64,000 nt of DNA from the NCBI GenBank assembly GCA_045612845.1, contig JAZKZV010000022.1:18010-82009 (forward strand). Direction: 5' to 3'. This DNA is from Ornithomonoglobus_A sp045612845 (GTDB lineage: Bacteria > Bacillota > Clostridia > UBA1381). The position numbers were made by a program, and so were the translations under genes. This document shows, piece after piece, positions 53,683 to 63,843 of this stretch; within the stretch, counting starts at the first letter, position 1; the number at the start of each line of letters is the position of its first letter. The notes under the pieces are model-generated. The model saw nothing but the letters and a program-made list of their open reading frames with translations. It was not told the DNA's origin and searched no databases.

Positions 53683-54990
53683 TTATTTAAGCATTTGTAT
53701 AGCTTCCTCAACTGAACAAACAACCTGTTCCCCGCTCTCGAAATTTTTAAGTGCAATTTTATTTTGCGCAATTTCATCATCACCTATAATTGCAACGTAC
53801 GGAACACCTATTTTGTTTGCATAGTTCATCTTTTTCTTGAATTTTTTGTCCTCATAATAGGTTTGAACTTTTATTTGTGAGTTTCTGAGTTTTGACATTA
53901 CATTTATACAGTAATCCAGATTATCAGTCATAGGAACAATTAAAACATCAAAAGGTGTTGTGTTTTCTTTATCAAAAAATCCGGTTTCATTCAAAACTGT
54001 AAATAGTCTTGTTACACCTATCGAAATACCAACACCCGGAAGCTTCTGTTCTGTATAAAATTCTGCAAGATTATCATATCTTCCGCCACTGCAGACACTT
54101 CCGAATTCAGGGTGATCAGTGATTGTTGTCTCATATACTGTACCAGTATAATAGTCAAGACCACGGGCTATGGAAAGATCTATCATATAATTTTCATCAC
54201 TTACACCAAATTCTTTTATTGTATTTATTACAAGGCTTAGCTCCTCGTAACCCTTATCATAAATTTCATTCTTGCCTGTGTATTTTTTTGCTTCGTCGAG
54301 CTTTTGTGCATTTGTACCGCAAATACCGATAAAATTCAAAATCTCCACAGACTTATCGTGCGAAACGCCGAGCTCCGATAATTCATCTATTACTTTTTCT
54401 TTGCCGATTTTATCAAGCTTATCTATAACACGTAAAACATCCTCGGTTTTATCTTCAAGAGCATTCATCTGAAAGAAACCTGTAAGAATTTTTCTGTTAT
54501 TTATTCGTATTTTAAATTTACCTATACCAAGTCCATTAAAAATATCACAAATTATAGCGGGAATTTCTGCATCGTGTATAACACTTAACTCTCCATCGCC
54601 AATTATATCAATATCTGCCTGATAGAATTCTCTGTATCTGCCTTTTTGAGCACGCTCTCCCCTATACACCTTACCAATCTGATAACGTTTAAACGGGAAG
54701 TTTAATTCGTTATAGTTAATTGCAACATATTTTGCAAGAGGAACTGTCAAATCGAATCTCATAGTAAGGTCGCTATCGCCCTTTTTAAAACGATATATCT
54801 GTTTCTCAGTCTCACCGCCTGCTTTTGCCAATAAAACACTTGAGCTTTCCAACACAGGTGTATCTAATGGATAGAATCCGTATTTTTCATAATTTGTTCT
54901 TAGTATAGAAAGTATTTTTTCAAATTCTATCTGCTCATGCGGCAGTAACTCCATAAACCCCGTTAATGTCCTTGGCTTAACCTTTTCCAT
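53683..54990 (-). CDS. hisS: Histidine-tRNA ligase
   Basis: 435 aa class II synthetase. Motif 2 is FKRYQIGKVYRGERAQKGRYREFYQADIDIIG at about 100-131; the histidine site is RGLDYYTGTVYE at about 267. The anticodon-binding domain (about 340-435) has PFDVLIVPM and IGVPYVAIIGDDE. It lies 19 bp after the large membrane protein gene. No T-box leader precedes it. Confidence 0.96.
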   Translation of the reverse strand: MEKVKPRTLTGFMELLPHEQIEFEKILSILRTNYEKYGFYPLDTPVLESSSVLLAKAGGETEKQIYRFKKGDSDLTMRFDLTVPLAKYVAINYNELNFPFKRYQIGKVYRGERAQKGRYREFYQADIDIIGDGELSVIHDAEIPAIICDIFNGLGIGKFKIRINNRKILTGFFQMNALEDKTEDVLRVIDKLDKIGKEKVIDELSELGVSHDKSVEILNFIGICGTNAQKLDEAKKYTGKNEIYDKGYEELSLVINTIKEFGVSDENYMIDLSIARGLDYYTGTVYETTITDHPEFGSVCSGGRYDNLAEFYTEQKLPGVGISIGVTRLFTVLNETGFFDKENTTPFDVLIVPMTDNLDYCINVMSKLRNSQIKVQTYYEDKKFKKKMNYANKIGVPYVAIIGDDEIAQNKIALKNFESGEQVVCSVEEAIQMLK

Positions 54991-55008
54991 TGATTTTCTT
55001 CCTCTCTG

Positions 55009-56907
55009 TTAGTTTTGTATTTTATACAACATATCGTTGCCTGATTTGTAAATGCATTGCAAACTTTTGAATGACTCTGAATTTATATTGCGTCTTTCAT
55101 GTTCGCCAACAAAAATATACGATATATTTTTGTCCCTGCAAAATTTATTTATATCATCTGCTGATGCATTGTATATTTGATTGACCTCATTATTCCTTTG
55201 GCTATACTCATCTGTATATCCATGAAAATGTACATACAAAGACGAGCCGACATAAACACTACGTCCGGCAAGAGAAACAACAGGGTTAATGTGTCCGGTA
55301 CCTGTAAGAAATACAGCATCTTTTTGAATATTATCCTTTATATACTCAGCTGTATTTATATCATCCTTACTAAACGTCTGATACTGTCCTCCGGATACAT
55401 ACTCTCTGCATATTGTAAGTACACCCGACAGTGTAAATAGCAGAATTAAAATTACTGCAAAATAACCTCTTAGTTTTATTCCCTTTACTTTATCATACAA
55501 ATTAGTTAAAAAGTCGCATACAACAATAAGTATTATCATATACGTAATATAGAATAGCTTGTTATTGTCGTATGGATTTGGTTGAAATTGTATAAATTCT
55601 GCAAGTATAAACAAAACAAACGCTGCAAGGGATAATTTCTTTTTATCCTTGTCTGCATTTATAACAGCCGGTATTGCTAACAAAAAGGTCATTCCCCAAT
55701 TTTTAATATAAAACCACAAGTACGTGTCATTTTCATTTACCCAGTTAAAATTAAGGTTCAAAAATGAGCCATTTCCCGAAGTTTGTGCAAAGGTCCATAA
55801 ACAAAGCTGTGGCATTGCTAATATAAACGCAATCCCACAATAAACAGCCTGCTTGGTTATATACGACTTTTTGTCTTTTGCATCGAATAAACATACAAAA
55901 AACATTACCGCACTTATTATTGCAAGAGCAAGGAATGAATGAGTATGTATCATTGGCAATACACCTGCAATAAAACCCAATATAATATAATTCCTCTTAT
56001 TATTTGTGTTTAGAGAATCAACTAAAAGATATATACACGGGATAATCATACACCACCCCGCCATAGTTGTATGTTGCGGAATAATCATATCGCATATGGT
56101 GTTTGACCAGCGTATATTCATTTCGTTATAGTTTGTAGGTGTTTTATAATACTCTGTAAATATGCGTGTAAATATTGATGAGTCGGCTTTTGCACCGTCT
56201 ATAAAATACCAAAATCCAAAACCGCCATTCAAAAAGAAAAATAACGTTGCAATGACTGCCGCGCTTTTTCTTTTGGTTAATTTATAAGACAGTATATAAA
56301 ATCCTGCAACAAGCAATAGAGACATGCAGTAACTCGGGATAAGAAAAGACCATCTGAGTGGTGTTCCTAACAGATACAAGCTCGATGAAAGCATATCCGA
56401 AAAAAACGGATAATTAAGCTTATATCCGGACAAAAAAGCATAGTCAGGCGGAAACTTTCCTTGTTCGGCTATACTTGTAACAAAACCCAGATGCATTTGC
56501 AAATCTCCATACGTGGATTGACCGCTTGCAACTGCACCCTCGCCATAAGGAGTAAGTATGTGATTTGTCAATAATATGCATATCAATAGCGTTAGTGGTA
56601 ATATCAGTATACACACTGTACGTAAATCCATTGTTTTTTCTGCATCAAAGAATTCAGTTCTTGACTGACCGTTTTTTTTATACTTAACAGCTATATATGG
56701 AATAACCGCTATAAAAGCCAACAAAATATGACTTATATATGAAAATTTAAAAATGAAAGCAACCAGAGCAATTCCTGCCATCAAAATTAAATTTCCACAT
56801 ATTCCTCCAAACCATATTCTAAAATATATGTCTTTTTCTTTAAATAACAGGTTTGAATATAAAAAACCTATTATCAAAAAATAAAAGTAATATATTATAC
56901 CAATCAA
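55009..56907 (-). CDS. Large polytopic membrane protein, GT-C-like, unknown
   Basis: 632 aa with roughly 13 hydrophobic helices in the first 480 residues and an extracytoplasmic C-terminal domain (about 495-630). The large loop after helix 4 contains GEGAVASGQSTYGDLQMHLGFV, with an acidic/His pair (GDLQMHLG) like the catalytic loops of GT-C glycosyltransferases. The C-terminal domain (TAEYIKDNIQKDAVFLTGTGHINPVVSLAGRSVYVG) resembles the tails of such enzymes. A lipid-linked sugar transferase is the best guess. The start is TTG 56907, overlapping the upstream gene's stop (TTGA). Confidence 0.6.
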   Translation of the reverse strand: MIGIIYYFYFLIIGFLYSNLLFKEKDIYFRIWFGGICGNLILMAGIALVAFIFKFSYISHILLAFIAVIPYIAVKYKKNGQSRTEFFDAEKTMDLRTVCILILPLTLLICILLTNHILTPYGEGAVASGQSTYGDLQMHLGFVTSIAEQGKFPPDYAFLSGYKLNYPFFSDMLSSSLYLLGTPLRWSFLIPSYCMSLLLVAGFYILSYKLTKRKSAAVIATLFFFLNGGFGFWYFIDGAKADSSIFTRIFTEYYKTPTNYNEMNIRWSNTICDMIIPQHTTMAGWCMIIPCIYLLVDSLNTNNKRNYIILGFIAGVLPMIHTHSFLALAIISAVMFFVCLFDAKDKKSYITKQAVYCGIAFILAMPQLCLWTFAQTSGNGSFLNLNFNWVNENDTYLWFYIKNWGMTFLLAIPAVINADKDKKKLSLAAFVLFILAEFIQFQPNPYDNNKLFYITYMIILIVVCDFLTNLYDKVKGIKLRGYFAVILILLFTLSGVLTICREYVSGGQYQTFSKDDINTAEYIKDNIQKDAVFLTGTGHINPVVSLAGRSVYVGSSLYVHFHGYTDEYSQRNNEVNQIYNASADDINKFCRDKNISYIFVGEHERRNINSESFKSLQCIYKSGNDMLYKIQN

Positions 56908-57326
56908 TTTTTAAGCGCCTCTTTTATGTAACCTTTAAGTTCCTTTTGTTCAAATACACCCGGCTTAAAAACACTAAGGTCGTTATACTTATCAAGCATA
57001 ATAAGAAATGGTGTGTTGTTTTCAACCATAGGAAAGCTCTTAATAGCATCCGGATTTTCGTCAACATTCTTTATGTCAAATACAATTTCGTCACCAAAAT
57101 CCTTCTTTAGAGCCTCTACAACCTTCATTTCTTCTTCGTATGTTTCATCAGACTTGCTTACGAAATACATAAATGTTGGTTTTACTACTTCTCTTCCGTT
57201 ATCTACTGTTGTATTGTTTGTGTTAGAAGCAAGGCAAATAACCAAAATAACCAATGCAATAACAACTACTCCTACAACAGCTGACAATACCTTGTGTCCC
57301 TCAACAAAATTCATAATCTTTTCCAT
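56904..57326 (-). CDS. Membrane-anchored thioredoxin-fold protein lacking CXXC
   Basis: 140 aa. One transmembrane helix at about 14-35, then an extracytoplasmic thioredoxin-like domain: KPTFMYFVSKSDETYEEEMKVVEAL, an IVFDIKNVDENPD strand-turn, and the cis-Pro block NNTPFLIMLDK. Where a thioredoxin has CXXC this protein has SKSD, so it cannot act as a disulfide oxidoreductase. It is translationally coupled to the membrane protein gene and may be its partner. Lies 2 bp after trmFO. Confidence 0.75.
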   Translation of the reverse strand: MEKIMNFVEGHKVLSAVVGVVVIALVILVICLASNTNNTTVDNGREVVKPTFMYFVSKSDETYEEEMKVVEALKKDFGDEIVFDIKNVDENPDAIKSFPMVENNTPFLIMLDKYNDLSVFKPGVFEQKELKGYIKEALKN

Positions 57327-57328
57327 TT

Positions 57329-58642
57329 TTAATTTTCCTTTCTTTCCTCTATTTTACTTTTTACTATTTCCAACGCTCTCTCGGCAATAGCCAAATAACG
57401 TTCGGATTTGTTTTTTACTTTTGTTCCAAGTCCCTCAATAATACCAAAATTGGCATTCATGGGTTGAAAATTCTCCCCCGAGGCACTTGATATATAAATA
57501 GGCAGTGAACCTATTGACGTTTTAGCGTCAGGCTCCCACATATTTTCACCTTTAATAAGCCTTGCCATATTATAGCCTGCAAGAACTCCGCTCGATGCAC
57601 TCTCTACATACCCCTCAACTCCTGTTATCTGTCCGGCAAAAAACACATTCGGATATTCCTTCATGCGATAATATTTATCCAGCACCTTTGGTGCATTTAT
57701 ATATGTGTTCCTGTGCATTACGCCATACCTTACAAATTCAGCATTCCGAAGTCCCGGTATCATAGAAAATACACGTTTTTGTTCGCCCCATTTTAAATTC
57801 GTCTGAAATCCTACAAGATTATACAACGTTCCGTCTTTATTATCCTGCCTTAATTGAACAACTGCATAAGCATCATCTTTGCCTGTTTGAGGATTTATTA
57901 GTCCTACAGGTTTTAATGGCCCAAAAAGAAGTGTTTTCTCTCCCCTTTTCGCCATAACCTCCACAGGCATACAACCCTCAAAGACCTTTTGATTTTCAAA
58001 CTCCTTAAGCGGTGCAGTATCAGCATTTATAAGCTCATTATAAAAAGCATCATACTCTTGCTTATTCATAGGACAATTTATATAATCTGCAGTTCCCTTA
58101 TTATACCTTGCCGCTTTAAACACTTTATTAAAATCAATGCTTTCGGCACTTACAACCGGTGCTGCAGCATCATAAAAGTAAAGCTTGTCATTACCTGTAA
58201 GCTTACCAATTTCCTCGCTTAATATATCTGAGGTAAGCGGTCCGGTTGCTATAATTGTATATTCGTCTGTGTTTATGGAAGAAACTTCTTCATTAACAAC
58301 TTTTAAAAGCGGATGTTCTTTTAGCTTGTTTGTAATGTAATCAGAAAAAATTTCTCTGTCAACCGCCAACGCTCCGCCCGCGGGGACTCTTGATATATCT
58401 GCCGCCTGAAGCATAAGTGCATCAAACAAGCGCATTTCTTCTTTTAGTAAACCGCATGCATTTTCTATTCTGTCAGCCTTTAATGAATTTGAGCAAACAA
58501 GTTCAGCAAAACCATCCATAGAATGAGCCGGCGAGAATTTTTTTGGCTTCATTTCGTAAAGTTCAACTTCAATTCCCTCTTTTAAGAGTTGCCACGTCGC
58601 CTCACAGCCCGCGAGACCTGCACCTATAACCTTAACTCTCAT
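57329..58642 (-). CDS. trmFO: Folate/FAD-dependent tRNA (uracil-54) C5-methyltransferase
   Basis: 437 aa. Makes ribothymidine at position 54 of tRNA from methylene-THF. N-terminal FAD motif VIGAGLAGCEATWQLL; FAELVCSNSLKADRIENACGLLKEEM is the family signature with the cysteine; the C-terminal GVEGYVESASSGVLAGYNMARL closes the FAD site. ATG 58642 overlaps the topA end by 11 bp and follows AGGAAAAAA; the frame is open 20 codons further into topA but that part is not conserved. The dprA-topA-trmFO order is typical of Firmicutes. Confidence 0.96.
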   Translation of the reverse strand: MRVKVIGAGLAGCEATWQLLKEGIEVELYEMKPKKFSPAHSMDGFAELVCSNSLKADRIENACGLLKEEMRLFDALMLQAADISRVPAGGALAVDREIFSDYITNKLKEHPLLKVVNEEVSSINTDEYTIIATGPLTSDILSEEIGKLTGNDKLYFYDAAAPVVSAESIDFNKVFKAARYNKGTADYINCPMNKQEYDAFYNELINADTAPLKEFENQKVFEGCMPVEVMAKRGEKTLLFGPLKPVGLINPQTGKDDAYAVVQLRQDNKDGTLYNLVGFQTNLKWGEQKRVFSMIPGLRNAEFVRYGVMHRNTYINAPKVLDKYYRMKEYPNVFFAGQITGVEGYVESASSGVLAGYNMARLIKGENMWEPDAKTSIGSLPIYISSASGENFQPMNANFGIIEGLGTKVKNKSERYLAIAERALEIVKSKIEERKEN

Positions 58643-60728
58643 TCTTTTTTCCTGTCTTTCGTTCATATGAACAATCCTCGTTGTAGCATATAATTTTTCC
58701 ACCGCGACCGTTCTTTTTCATTAAAAGACTTCCGCATTTAGGACATTTTTCATTTTTTACCGGTGCATACCATGCCATAAAATCACATTTAGGCATATGC
58801 TCGCATCCATAATAAAGTTTACCTTTAGATGACCTTTTAACAAGTATTTCGCCACTACACTTAGGACATTGTACCCCCGTGCCCTCACGTATTGGTTTTG
58901 TGTTCTGACATTCCGGATATCCAGGGCATGCCAAAAACTTACCATAACGTGATAGCTTAAATACCATTTTACGTCCGCACTTTTCGCATACTACATCTGA
59001 CTCTTCGTCTTTTACCTTTATCTTTTCTACATTAACCAATGCATTGTCGAGGTCTTTTTTAAACTGTGGATAAAATTCGCTAAGAACATTTACCCATTGT
59101 ACTTTTCCGCCCTCAACATCGTCGAGCTTGCCTTCCATGCCGGCGGTAAATTCAACGTCAACAATATCATCAAAATTATTCTTCATTATTTCAGTTGTAA
59201 CTTTTCCAAGTTCTGTTGGCAGAAGTTGTTTTTTACTTCTTGATACATAACCCCTTGATATAATTGTAGAAATGGTAGGCGCATATGTTGATGGTCTGCC
59301 TATTCCGTTTTCCTCAAGTTCCTTTACAAGAGTTGCCTCTGTATATCGTGCAGGCGGTTGTGTGAAATGTTGCTTTGATATCAAGTCATGAAGTTTTAAG
59401 ACTTGATTAACCTCAAGCTTAGGAAGTTTTTTGTCTTTCTCTTCTTTTTCGTCGGTACCCTCTATATAAACTGCCATATAGCCTTTAAATATAAGTTCCG
59501 AACCACTTGCTTTAAATATATGCTTTTGTACATTTATTGTAACTGACTGCGTTTCGTATACAGCACCTGACATCTGACTTGCAACAAAGCGTTCCCATAT
59601 TAACTTATATAGTTTATACTGGTCGTTTGTGAGCTTATCCTTTATACTAACAGGAGTAATCGAAATCGATGTAGGTCTTATTGCCTCGTGAGCATCCTGT
59701 GCAGAACGCTTTGTTTTAAACTGTTTGGGTTCAAGATACTCTTTGCCATAGTTTGCGTTTATATATTCAACTGCCTCTGCTTGTGCTTCTGTTGAAATTC
59801 TCAGTGAGTCAGTTCTCATGTAAGTTATAAGACCAACAGTTCCAAGATCGTTACCTATGTTTATACCCTCATAAAGAGTTTGTGCAACCTGCATTGTCTT
59901 TGCGGTCTGAAATCCTAATTTTCTTGATGCATCCTGTTGAAGTGTACTTGTAGTAAACGGTGGCTGAGCCTTTCTCTTTTTTGTACCTGTTTTTATGTCG
60001 TTGACTATAAACTGTGAATTTTTAACTTCGTTAACTATAGTTTCTGTTTCATCACTGTCTTGTAGCTTATGTTCTTTATTGTCTGAACCATAATATCTTG
60101 CCTCAAATACGGTTTTTGACGTATGTGATGAAAGCATTGCATCTATTGTCCAATACTCCTGCGGCACAAAGTCTTCTATTTCTTCCTCTCTGTCGCATAT
60201 AAGACGTGTTGCAACAGATTGTACTCTGCCCGCACTTAATCCTCTTTTTACCTTTTCCCATAGAATTGGGCTTATTTTATAACCAACAATTCTATCAAGA
60301 ACACGGCGTGCCTGTTGTGAATTTACTAAATCCATATCTATTGCACGCGGCTCTTTTATTGCCTTTTTAACTGCAGATTTTGTGATTTCATTAAATGTTA
60401 CTCTGCATTTTGAATTCATGTCAATACCAAGTGCATTCGCCAAATGCCAGCTTATTGCCTCTCCCTCGCGGTCAGGGTCAGTTGCAAGATAAACTTTGTC
60501 TGCTTTTTTTGCCTCGCGCTTTAATTGCGACAATAAATCACCCTTGCCTCTTATGGTTATATATCTTGGCTCAAATGAGCCATTATCCACATCAACACCT
60601 AATTGACTTTTTGGCAAATCAATTATATGTCCCATAGATGCCATAACAGTATAGCTTGTACCTAAATATTTTTTTATTGTGCCTGCTTTTGCAGGTGATT
60701 CAACTATTAGTAACTTTTTGGATGCCAT
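58632..60728 (-). CDS. topA: DNA topoisomerase I
   Basis: 698 aa type IA enzyme relaxing negative supercoils. TOPRIM domain at the N-terminus (LIVESPAKAGTIKKYLG; DPDREGEAISWHL). The active-site Tyr is in VGLITYMRTDSLR at about residue 305. Three C-terminal four-Cys zinc ribbons follow, at about 578-610 (CEKCGRK...CPGYPEC), 620-650 and 665-690. It lies 22 bp after dprA. Confidence 0.96.
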   Translation of the reverse strand: MASKKLLIVESPAKAGTIKKYLGTSYTVMASMGHIIDLPKSQLGVDVDNGSFEPRYITIRGKGDLLSQLKREAKKADKVYLATDPDREGEAISWHLANALGIDMNSKCRVTFNEITKSAVKKAIKEPRAIDMDLVNSQQARRVLDRIVGYKISPILWEKVKRGLSAGRVQSVATRLICDREEEIEDFVPQEYWTIDAMLSSHTSKTVFEARYYGSDNKEHKLQDSDETETIVNEVKNSQFIVNDIKTGTKKRKAQPPFTTSTLQQDASRKLGFQTAKTMQVAQTLYEGINIGNDLGTVGLITYMRTDSLRISTEAQAEAVEYINANYGKEYLEPKQFKTKRSAQDAHEAIRPTSISITPVSIKDKLTNDQYKLYKLIWERFVASQMSGAVYETQSVTINVQKHIFKASGSELIFKGYMAVYIEGTDEKEEKDKKLPKLEVNQVLKLHDLISKQHFTQPPARYTEATLVKELEENGIGRPSTYAPTISTIISRGYVSRSKKQLLPTELGKVTTEIMKNNFDDIVDVEFTAGMEGKLDDVEGGKVQWVNVLSEFYPQFKKDLDNALVNVEKIKVKDEESDVVCEKCGRKMVFKLSRYGKFLACPGYPECQNTKPIREGTGVQCPKCSGEILVKRSSKGKLYYGCEHMPKCDFMAWYAPVKNEKCPKCGSLLMKKNGRGGKIICYNEDCSYERKTGKKNES

Positions 60729-60750
60729 ATCTTTCCTTCCTTTTTTGTAA

Positions 60751-61914
60751 TCAAATTTTTATACGGTAGCATCTTCCGGGCAGTTGTTCAATAATTCCGG
60801 ACATCTCGAGCATACAAAGCTTTGTGCTCAGCTCTGCTAACCCCATATTTAAGCTTTCTGCTATATTATCAATATGCTTAGCATCATAAGATATGAATTG
60901 AATTATTTGCTTTTCTATATCTGTTTTAACTTTTTCCATAACAGAGTTAATATCCGGTCCGCAATCTGCTATGTTGTCTTTGCACTGTTCAATGTTTTGA
61001 TAAAAAACATTATCAGGCAAGACTTCCTGATATGTTTTTTCTTTTTTATTTGCTAATTCAGGATACTGCTCTATTAAATCCTCAACGCACGTCATCGGTA
61101 TTGCACCCTCTTTTATCAGTGCGTTTGTACCGTCAAGTCCACTTCCGTCGATACTTCGCGGAACCGCAAACAAATCTCTGCTAAACTCCTCGGCAAATCT
61201 TGCTGTAATAAGCGAGCCGCTTTTCTTAGAACCCTCAATAACAACCACTCCGCGCGACAATCCTGCAATTATTCTGTTTCGTCTGGGGAAAGTCCAGACA
61301 GCAGGATGCATACCTGGCGGATATTCCGATATTATCATTCCATGTTTTTCGATACGCTTATAAAGCTCTTTGTTGGAAATGGGATATACTATGTCTATTC
61401 CGCAACCAAGCACCGCCACTGTCAGACCTTGAGCTTTTAATGCAGAATATGCGGCTACAGAATCAATTCCTCTTGCCATACCGCTTACAATAGCAATTCC
61501 CATTTGCGCCATCTGTGAGCAGAACCTCGCGGTTATATTTCCTCCATATGAGGTAGAATTCCTTGTTCCTACAACTCCTATACAAAATTCATCATTTAAA
61601 TTTATATTTTGTCCCTTTACATATAAAACATATGGCGGACTGCTTATATTCCTCAGTGCTTCGGGATAGAATTCATCTTCATATGTCAGTACTCTCGCAC
61701 CGCACCTTTGACATTTCCTATATATTTCCTCCGCTCTGTCTAAAGATTTATCTAATAATGAATTTTTTTCGTTTTGTGTAAATTTAGAAAAAATATCATA
61801 GCTTTTCGATAAGTAAATATTATCTATTGTGCCAAAATAGTCAAAAAGCAACCTGATTTTTGGAGGCGTAATTCCCTTTTGAGTAAGCCAAATAAATTTC
61901 AATATTTTATCCAT
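60751..61914 (-). CDS. dprA: DNA-processing protein DprA
   Basis: 387 aa. Loads RecA on incoming single-stranded DNA during transformation. An N-terminal helix-hairpin region (1-65) is followed by the Rossmann core: VVGTRNSTSYG, IVSGMARGIDSVAAYSALK, VLGCGIDIVYP and FPRRNRIIAGLSRGVVVIEG. A C-terminal winged helix begins at about 330 (IIQFISYDAKHIDNIAESLNM). It has its own promoter overlapping the end of the upstream methyltransferase gene. Confidence 0.95.
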   Translation of the reverse strand: MDKILKFIWLTQKGITPPKIRLLFDYFGTIDNIYLSKSYDIFSKFTQNEKNSLLDKSLDRAEEIYRKCQRCGARVLTYEDEFYPEALRNISSPPYVLYVKGQNINLNDEFCIGVVGTRNSTSYGGNITARFCSQMAQMGIAIVSGMARGIDSVAAYSALKAQGLTVAVLGCGIDIVYPISNKELYKRIEKHGMIISEYPPGMHPAVWTFPRRNRIIAGLSRGVVVIEGSKKSGSLITARFAEEFSRDLFAVPRSIDGSGLDGTNALIKEGAIPMTCVEDLIEQYPELANKKEKTYQEVLPDNVFYQNIEQCKDNIADCGPDINSVMEKVKTDIEKQIIQFISYDAKHIDNIAESLNMGLAELSTKLCMLEMSGIIEQLPGRCYRIKI

Positions 61915-61950
61915 AGTTGCCTTCCTTTATCTTCAATTAACACTCTTTAA

Positions 61951-61979
61951 ACAATACTACAAAATTAAATAAATGTCAA
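61951..61979 (-). promoter_or_regulatory. Promoter of the dprA-topA-trmFO run
   Basis: Minus-strand TTGACA (61979-61974), 17-bp spacer, TATTGT (61956-61951). Confidence 0.7.
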
Positions 61980-62752
61980 CCCCTATTTCTTAATATTTCA
62001 TATATAAGAATACCTGCCGCAACAGATGCATTTAACGACTCTGCTTTGCCGCATATCGGAATTTTAACACAATCACAAAGCTTTAATACTTCATCAGATA
62101 TTCCGTTTGCTTCGTTACCGACTGTAACTACTACGGGCGCTTTATAATCAGCCATTCTGTAATCTATCGTATTTTCTCCTAACGCACCGCCGATTATCTT
62201 AAATCCATTTTGTTTCATATCTGATAACACACCAATGTCTGCATCATTTATAATATCAATATTAAAATATGATCCCATGCTTGCTCTTACAACCTTAGGA
62301 CTATACATATCCACACACCCCGGTGAAAGCAAAACAGCATCAACCCCTGCCGCCTCTGCAGTCCTTATAATTGTTCCGAGATTACCCGGGTCCTGAATAT
62401 TATCGCAGTAAACATACTCACCATCATTTTTATATTGATAGCCGGATGTTTTTTTCATTTTAATCACCGCTATAATTCCCTGCGGAGTGATTGTATCACA
62501 TAATTGCTCAAACATCGGAGTATCAATAACAATTACATCGACACCACATGGGTATTCAAATTCGGAATTTTTATAAAAAACCTCACTGACTGCAATGGCA
62601 GATATTTCCCTTTGTGAATTTATTGCATCATATACAGATTTTATTCCCTCAACGGTGTATTCGCAGTTTTTGATACGTGCTTTTTTTGTCAATAAAGATT
62701 TAAGATATTTAAACCTGCTGTTAGATGTGGATTTTATCTCATAAACACTCAT
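61976..62752 (-). CDS. TrmH/SpoU-family RNA 2'-O-methyltransferase
   Basis: 258 aa SPOUT enzyme. A short substrate-binding domain (about 1-95) precedes the knotted methyltransferase with the three family motifs: NIQDPGNLGTIIRTAEAAG, VVTVGNEANGISDEV and IPICGKAESLNASVAAGIL. The target rRNA or tRNA position cannot be told from sequence. ATG 62752 lies 7 bp after GGAGG; a TTG directly before it is less likely. Confidence 0.92.
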   Translation of the reverse strand: MSVYEIKSTSNSRFKYLKSLLTKKARIKNCEYTVEGIKSVYDAINSQREISAIAVSEVFYKNSEFEYPCGVDVIVIDTPMFEQLCDTITPQGIIAVIKMKKTSGYQYKNDGEYVYCDNIQDPGNLGTIIRTAEAAGVDAVLLSPGCVDMYSPKVVRASMGSYFNIDIINDADIGVLSDMKQNGFKIIGGALGENTIDYRMADYKAPVVVTVGNEANGISDEVLKLCDCVKIPICGKAESLNASVAAGILIYEILRNRG

Positions 62753-62797
62753 CAAAACGCCTCCTCATACACTTTTATCTAAAAATATTTCTACAAT

Positions 62798-62826
62798 ATT
62801 ATATCCTAAAATCTCTTAAATGTCAA
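62798..62826 (-). promoter_or_regulatory. Promoter of the TrmH-family gene
   Basis: Minus-strand TTGACA (62826-62821), 17-bp spacer, TATAAT (62803-62798): perfect consensus. Confidence 0.8.
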
Positions 62827-62886
62827 ATATATCTTTAACATATATTGTTCTTATTACATATAATATAAAAAAGTTTCCATGTGAAC

Positions 62887-62963
62887 TGTCGCTTGCACAG
62901 TTCTTTTAGATGAGCAGACTTTTTTGCAATTCAGGAAATTTTAAAACACAAGGTTTTCTGAAT
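62887..62963 (+). other. Structured leader before the ZIP transporter gene
   Basis: Two possible hairpins: GAACTGT / ACAGTTC with loop CGCTTGC, and ATTCAGgAAA / TTTtCTGAAT about 45 bp later. It does not match a metal riboswitch I know. Function unknown. Confidence 0.35.
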
Positions 62964-62990
62964 GATTAAAAACATAAAGGAGTGCTTACT

Positions 62991-63779
62991 TTGCAGGAAA
63001 ATGTTCTATTTGCACTATTTGTTACTGTTATTGCAGGTTTGGCAACAGGCTTAGGCAGTATACTTTCCCTTTTTACAAAAGAAACAAACACAAGATTCTT
63101 GTCATTATCCTTGGGGTTTAGTGCAGGTGTAATGATATATGTTTCTATGGTAGAAATATTTTCAAAATCCCGCACATATCTGAATCTGGTTTATTCCGAC
63201 AGAACAAGCGCAACTATTGCGGCAATATCTTTTTTTGTTGGAATACTGTTTATAGGGTTGATTGATTTTCTTGTCCCCTCTGCCGAGGGAGATATAGGAA
63301 ATTTACATAATAAGGATAAAAAGAAAAGTACATTAAAGAGAATGGGTATTATGACTGCCTTAGCAATTGGAATACACAATTTTCCCGAAGGTCTTGCGAC
63401 ATTCACTGCTTCATTAAAGGACCCGCATCTTGGTGTTGCAATAGCCCTTGCAATAGCTATACATAATATACCCGAGGGAATTGCAACCGCAATGCCTATT
63501 TATTACTCCACAGGCAACAAAAAAATGGCATTTAAGGTTTCATTTTTGTCAGGAATGACTGAACCATTAGGAGCAATTATAGGTTATATTCTGTTGCGTC
63601 CGATTTTTAATGATGCAATATTTGGCATTTTGTTCGGCTTCATTGCAGGTATTATGGTTTTTATATCAGTTGAGGAACTTCTGCCGATGGCACGTGAATA
63701 TGAAAAGAGCAAAGCAACAATTATTGGTTTTGTTTTGGGAATGATAATTATGGCAATAAGTTTAATCTTATTTATTTAA
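62991..63779 (+). CDS. zupT: ZIP-family zinc/divalent metal transporter
   Basis: 262 aa with eight membrane helices. The metal-site helices are present: MTALAIGIHNFPEGLATF (H-N-x-P-E-G) and ALAIAIHNIPEGIATAMP, plus GSILSLFTKE in helix 1. Imports Zn(II) and probably other divalent metals. The start is taken as TTG 62991, 8 bp after AAAGGAG; the in-frame GTG at 62982 lies within that ribosome site. Confidence 0.92.
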   Translation: MQENVLFALFVTVIAGLATGLGSILSLFTKETNTRFLSLSLGFSAGVMIYVSMVEIFSKSRTYLNLVYSDRTSATIAAISFFVGILFIGLIDFLVPSAEGDIGNLHNKDKKKSTLKRMGIMTALAIGIHNFPEGLATFTASLKDPHLGVAIALAIAIHNIPEGIATAMPIYYSTGNKKMAFKVSFLSGMTEPLGAIIGYILLRPIFNDAIFGILFGFIAGIMVFISVEELLPMAREYEKSKATIIGFVLGMIIMAISLILFI

Positions 63780-63843
63780 AACAAAAAAATTATCATGTTA
63801 TTATATGTTGGCACTAAAATATTCTATAAATCCTCAAAACATA

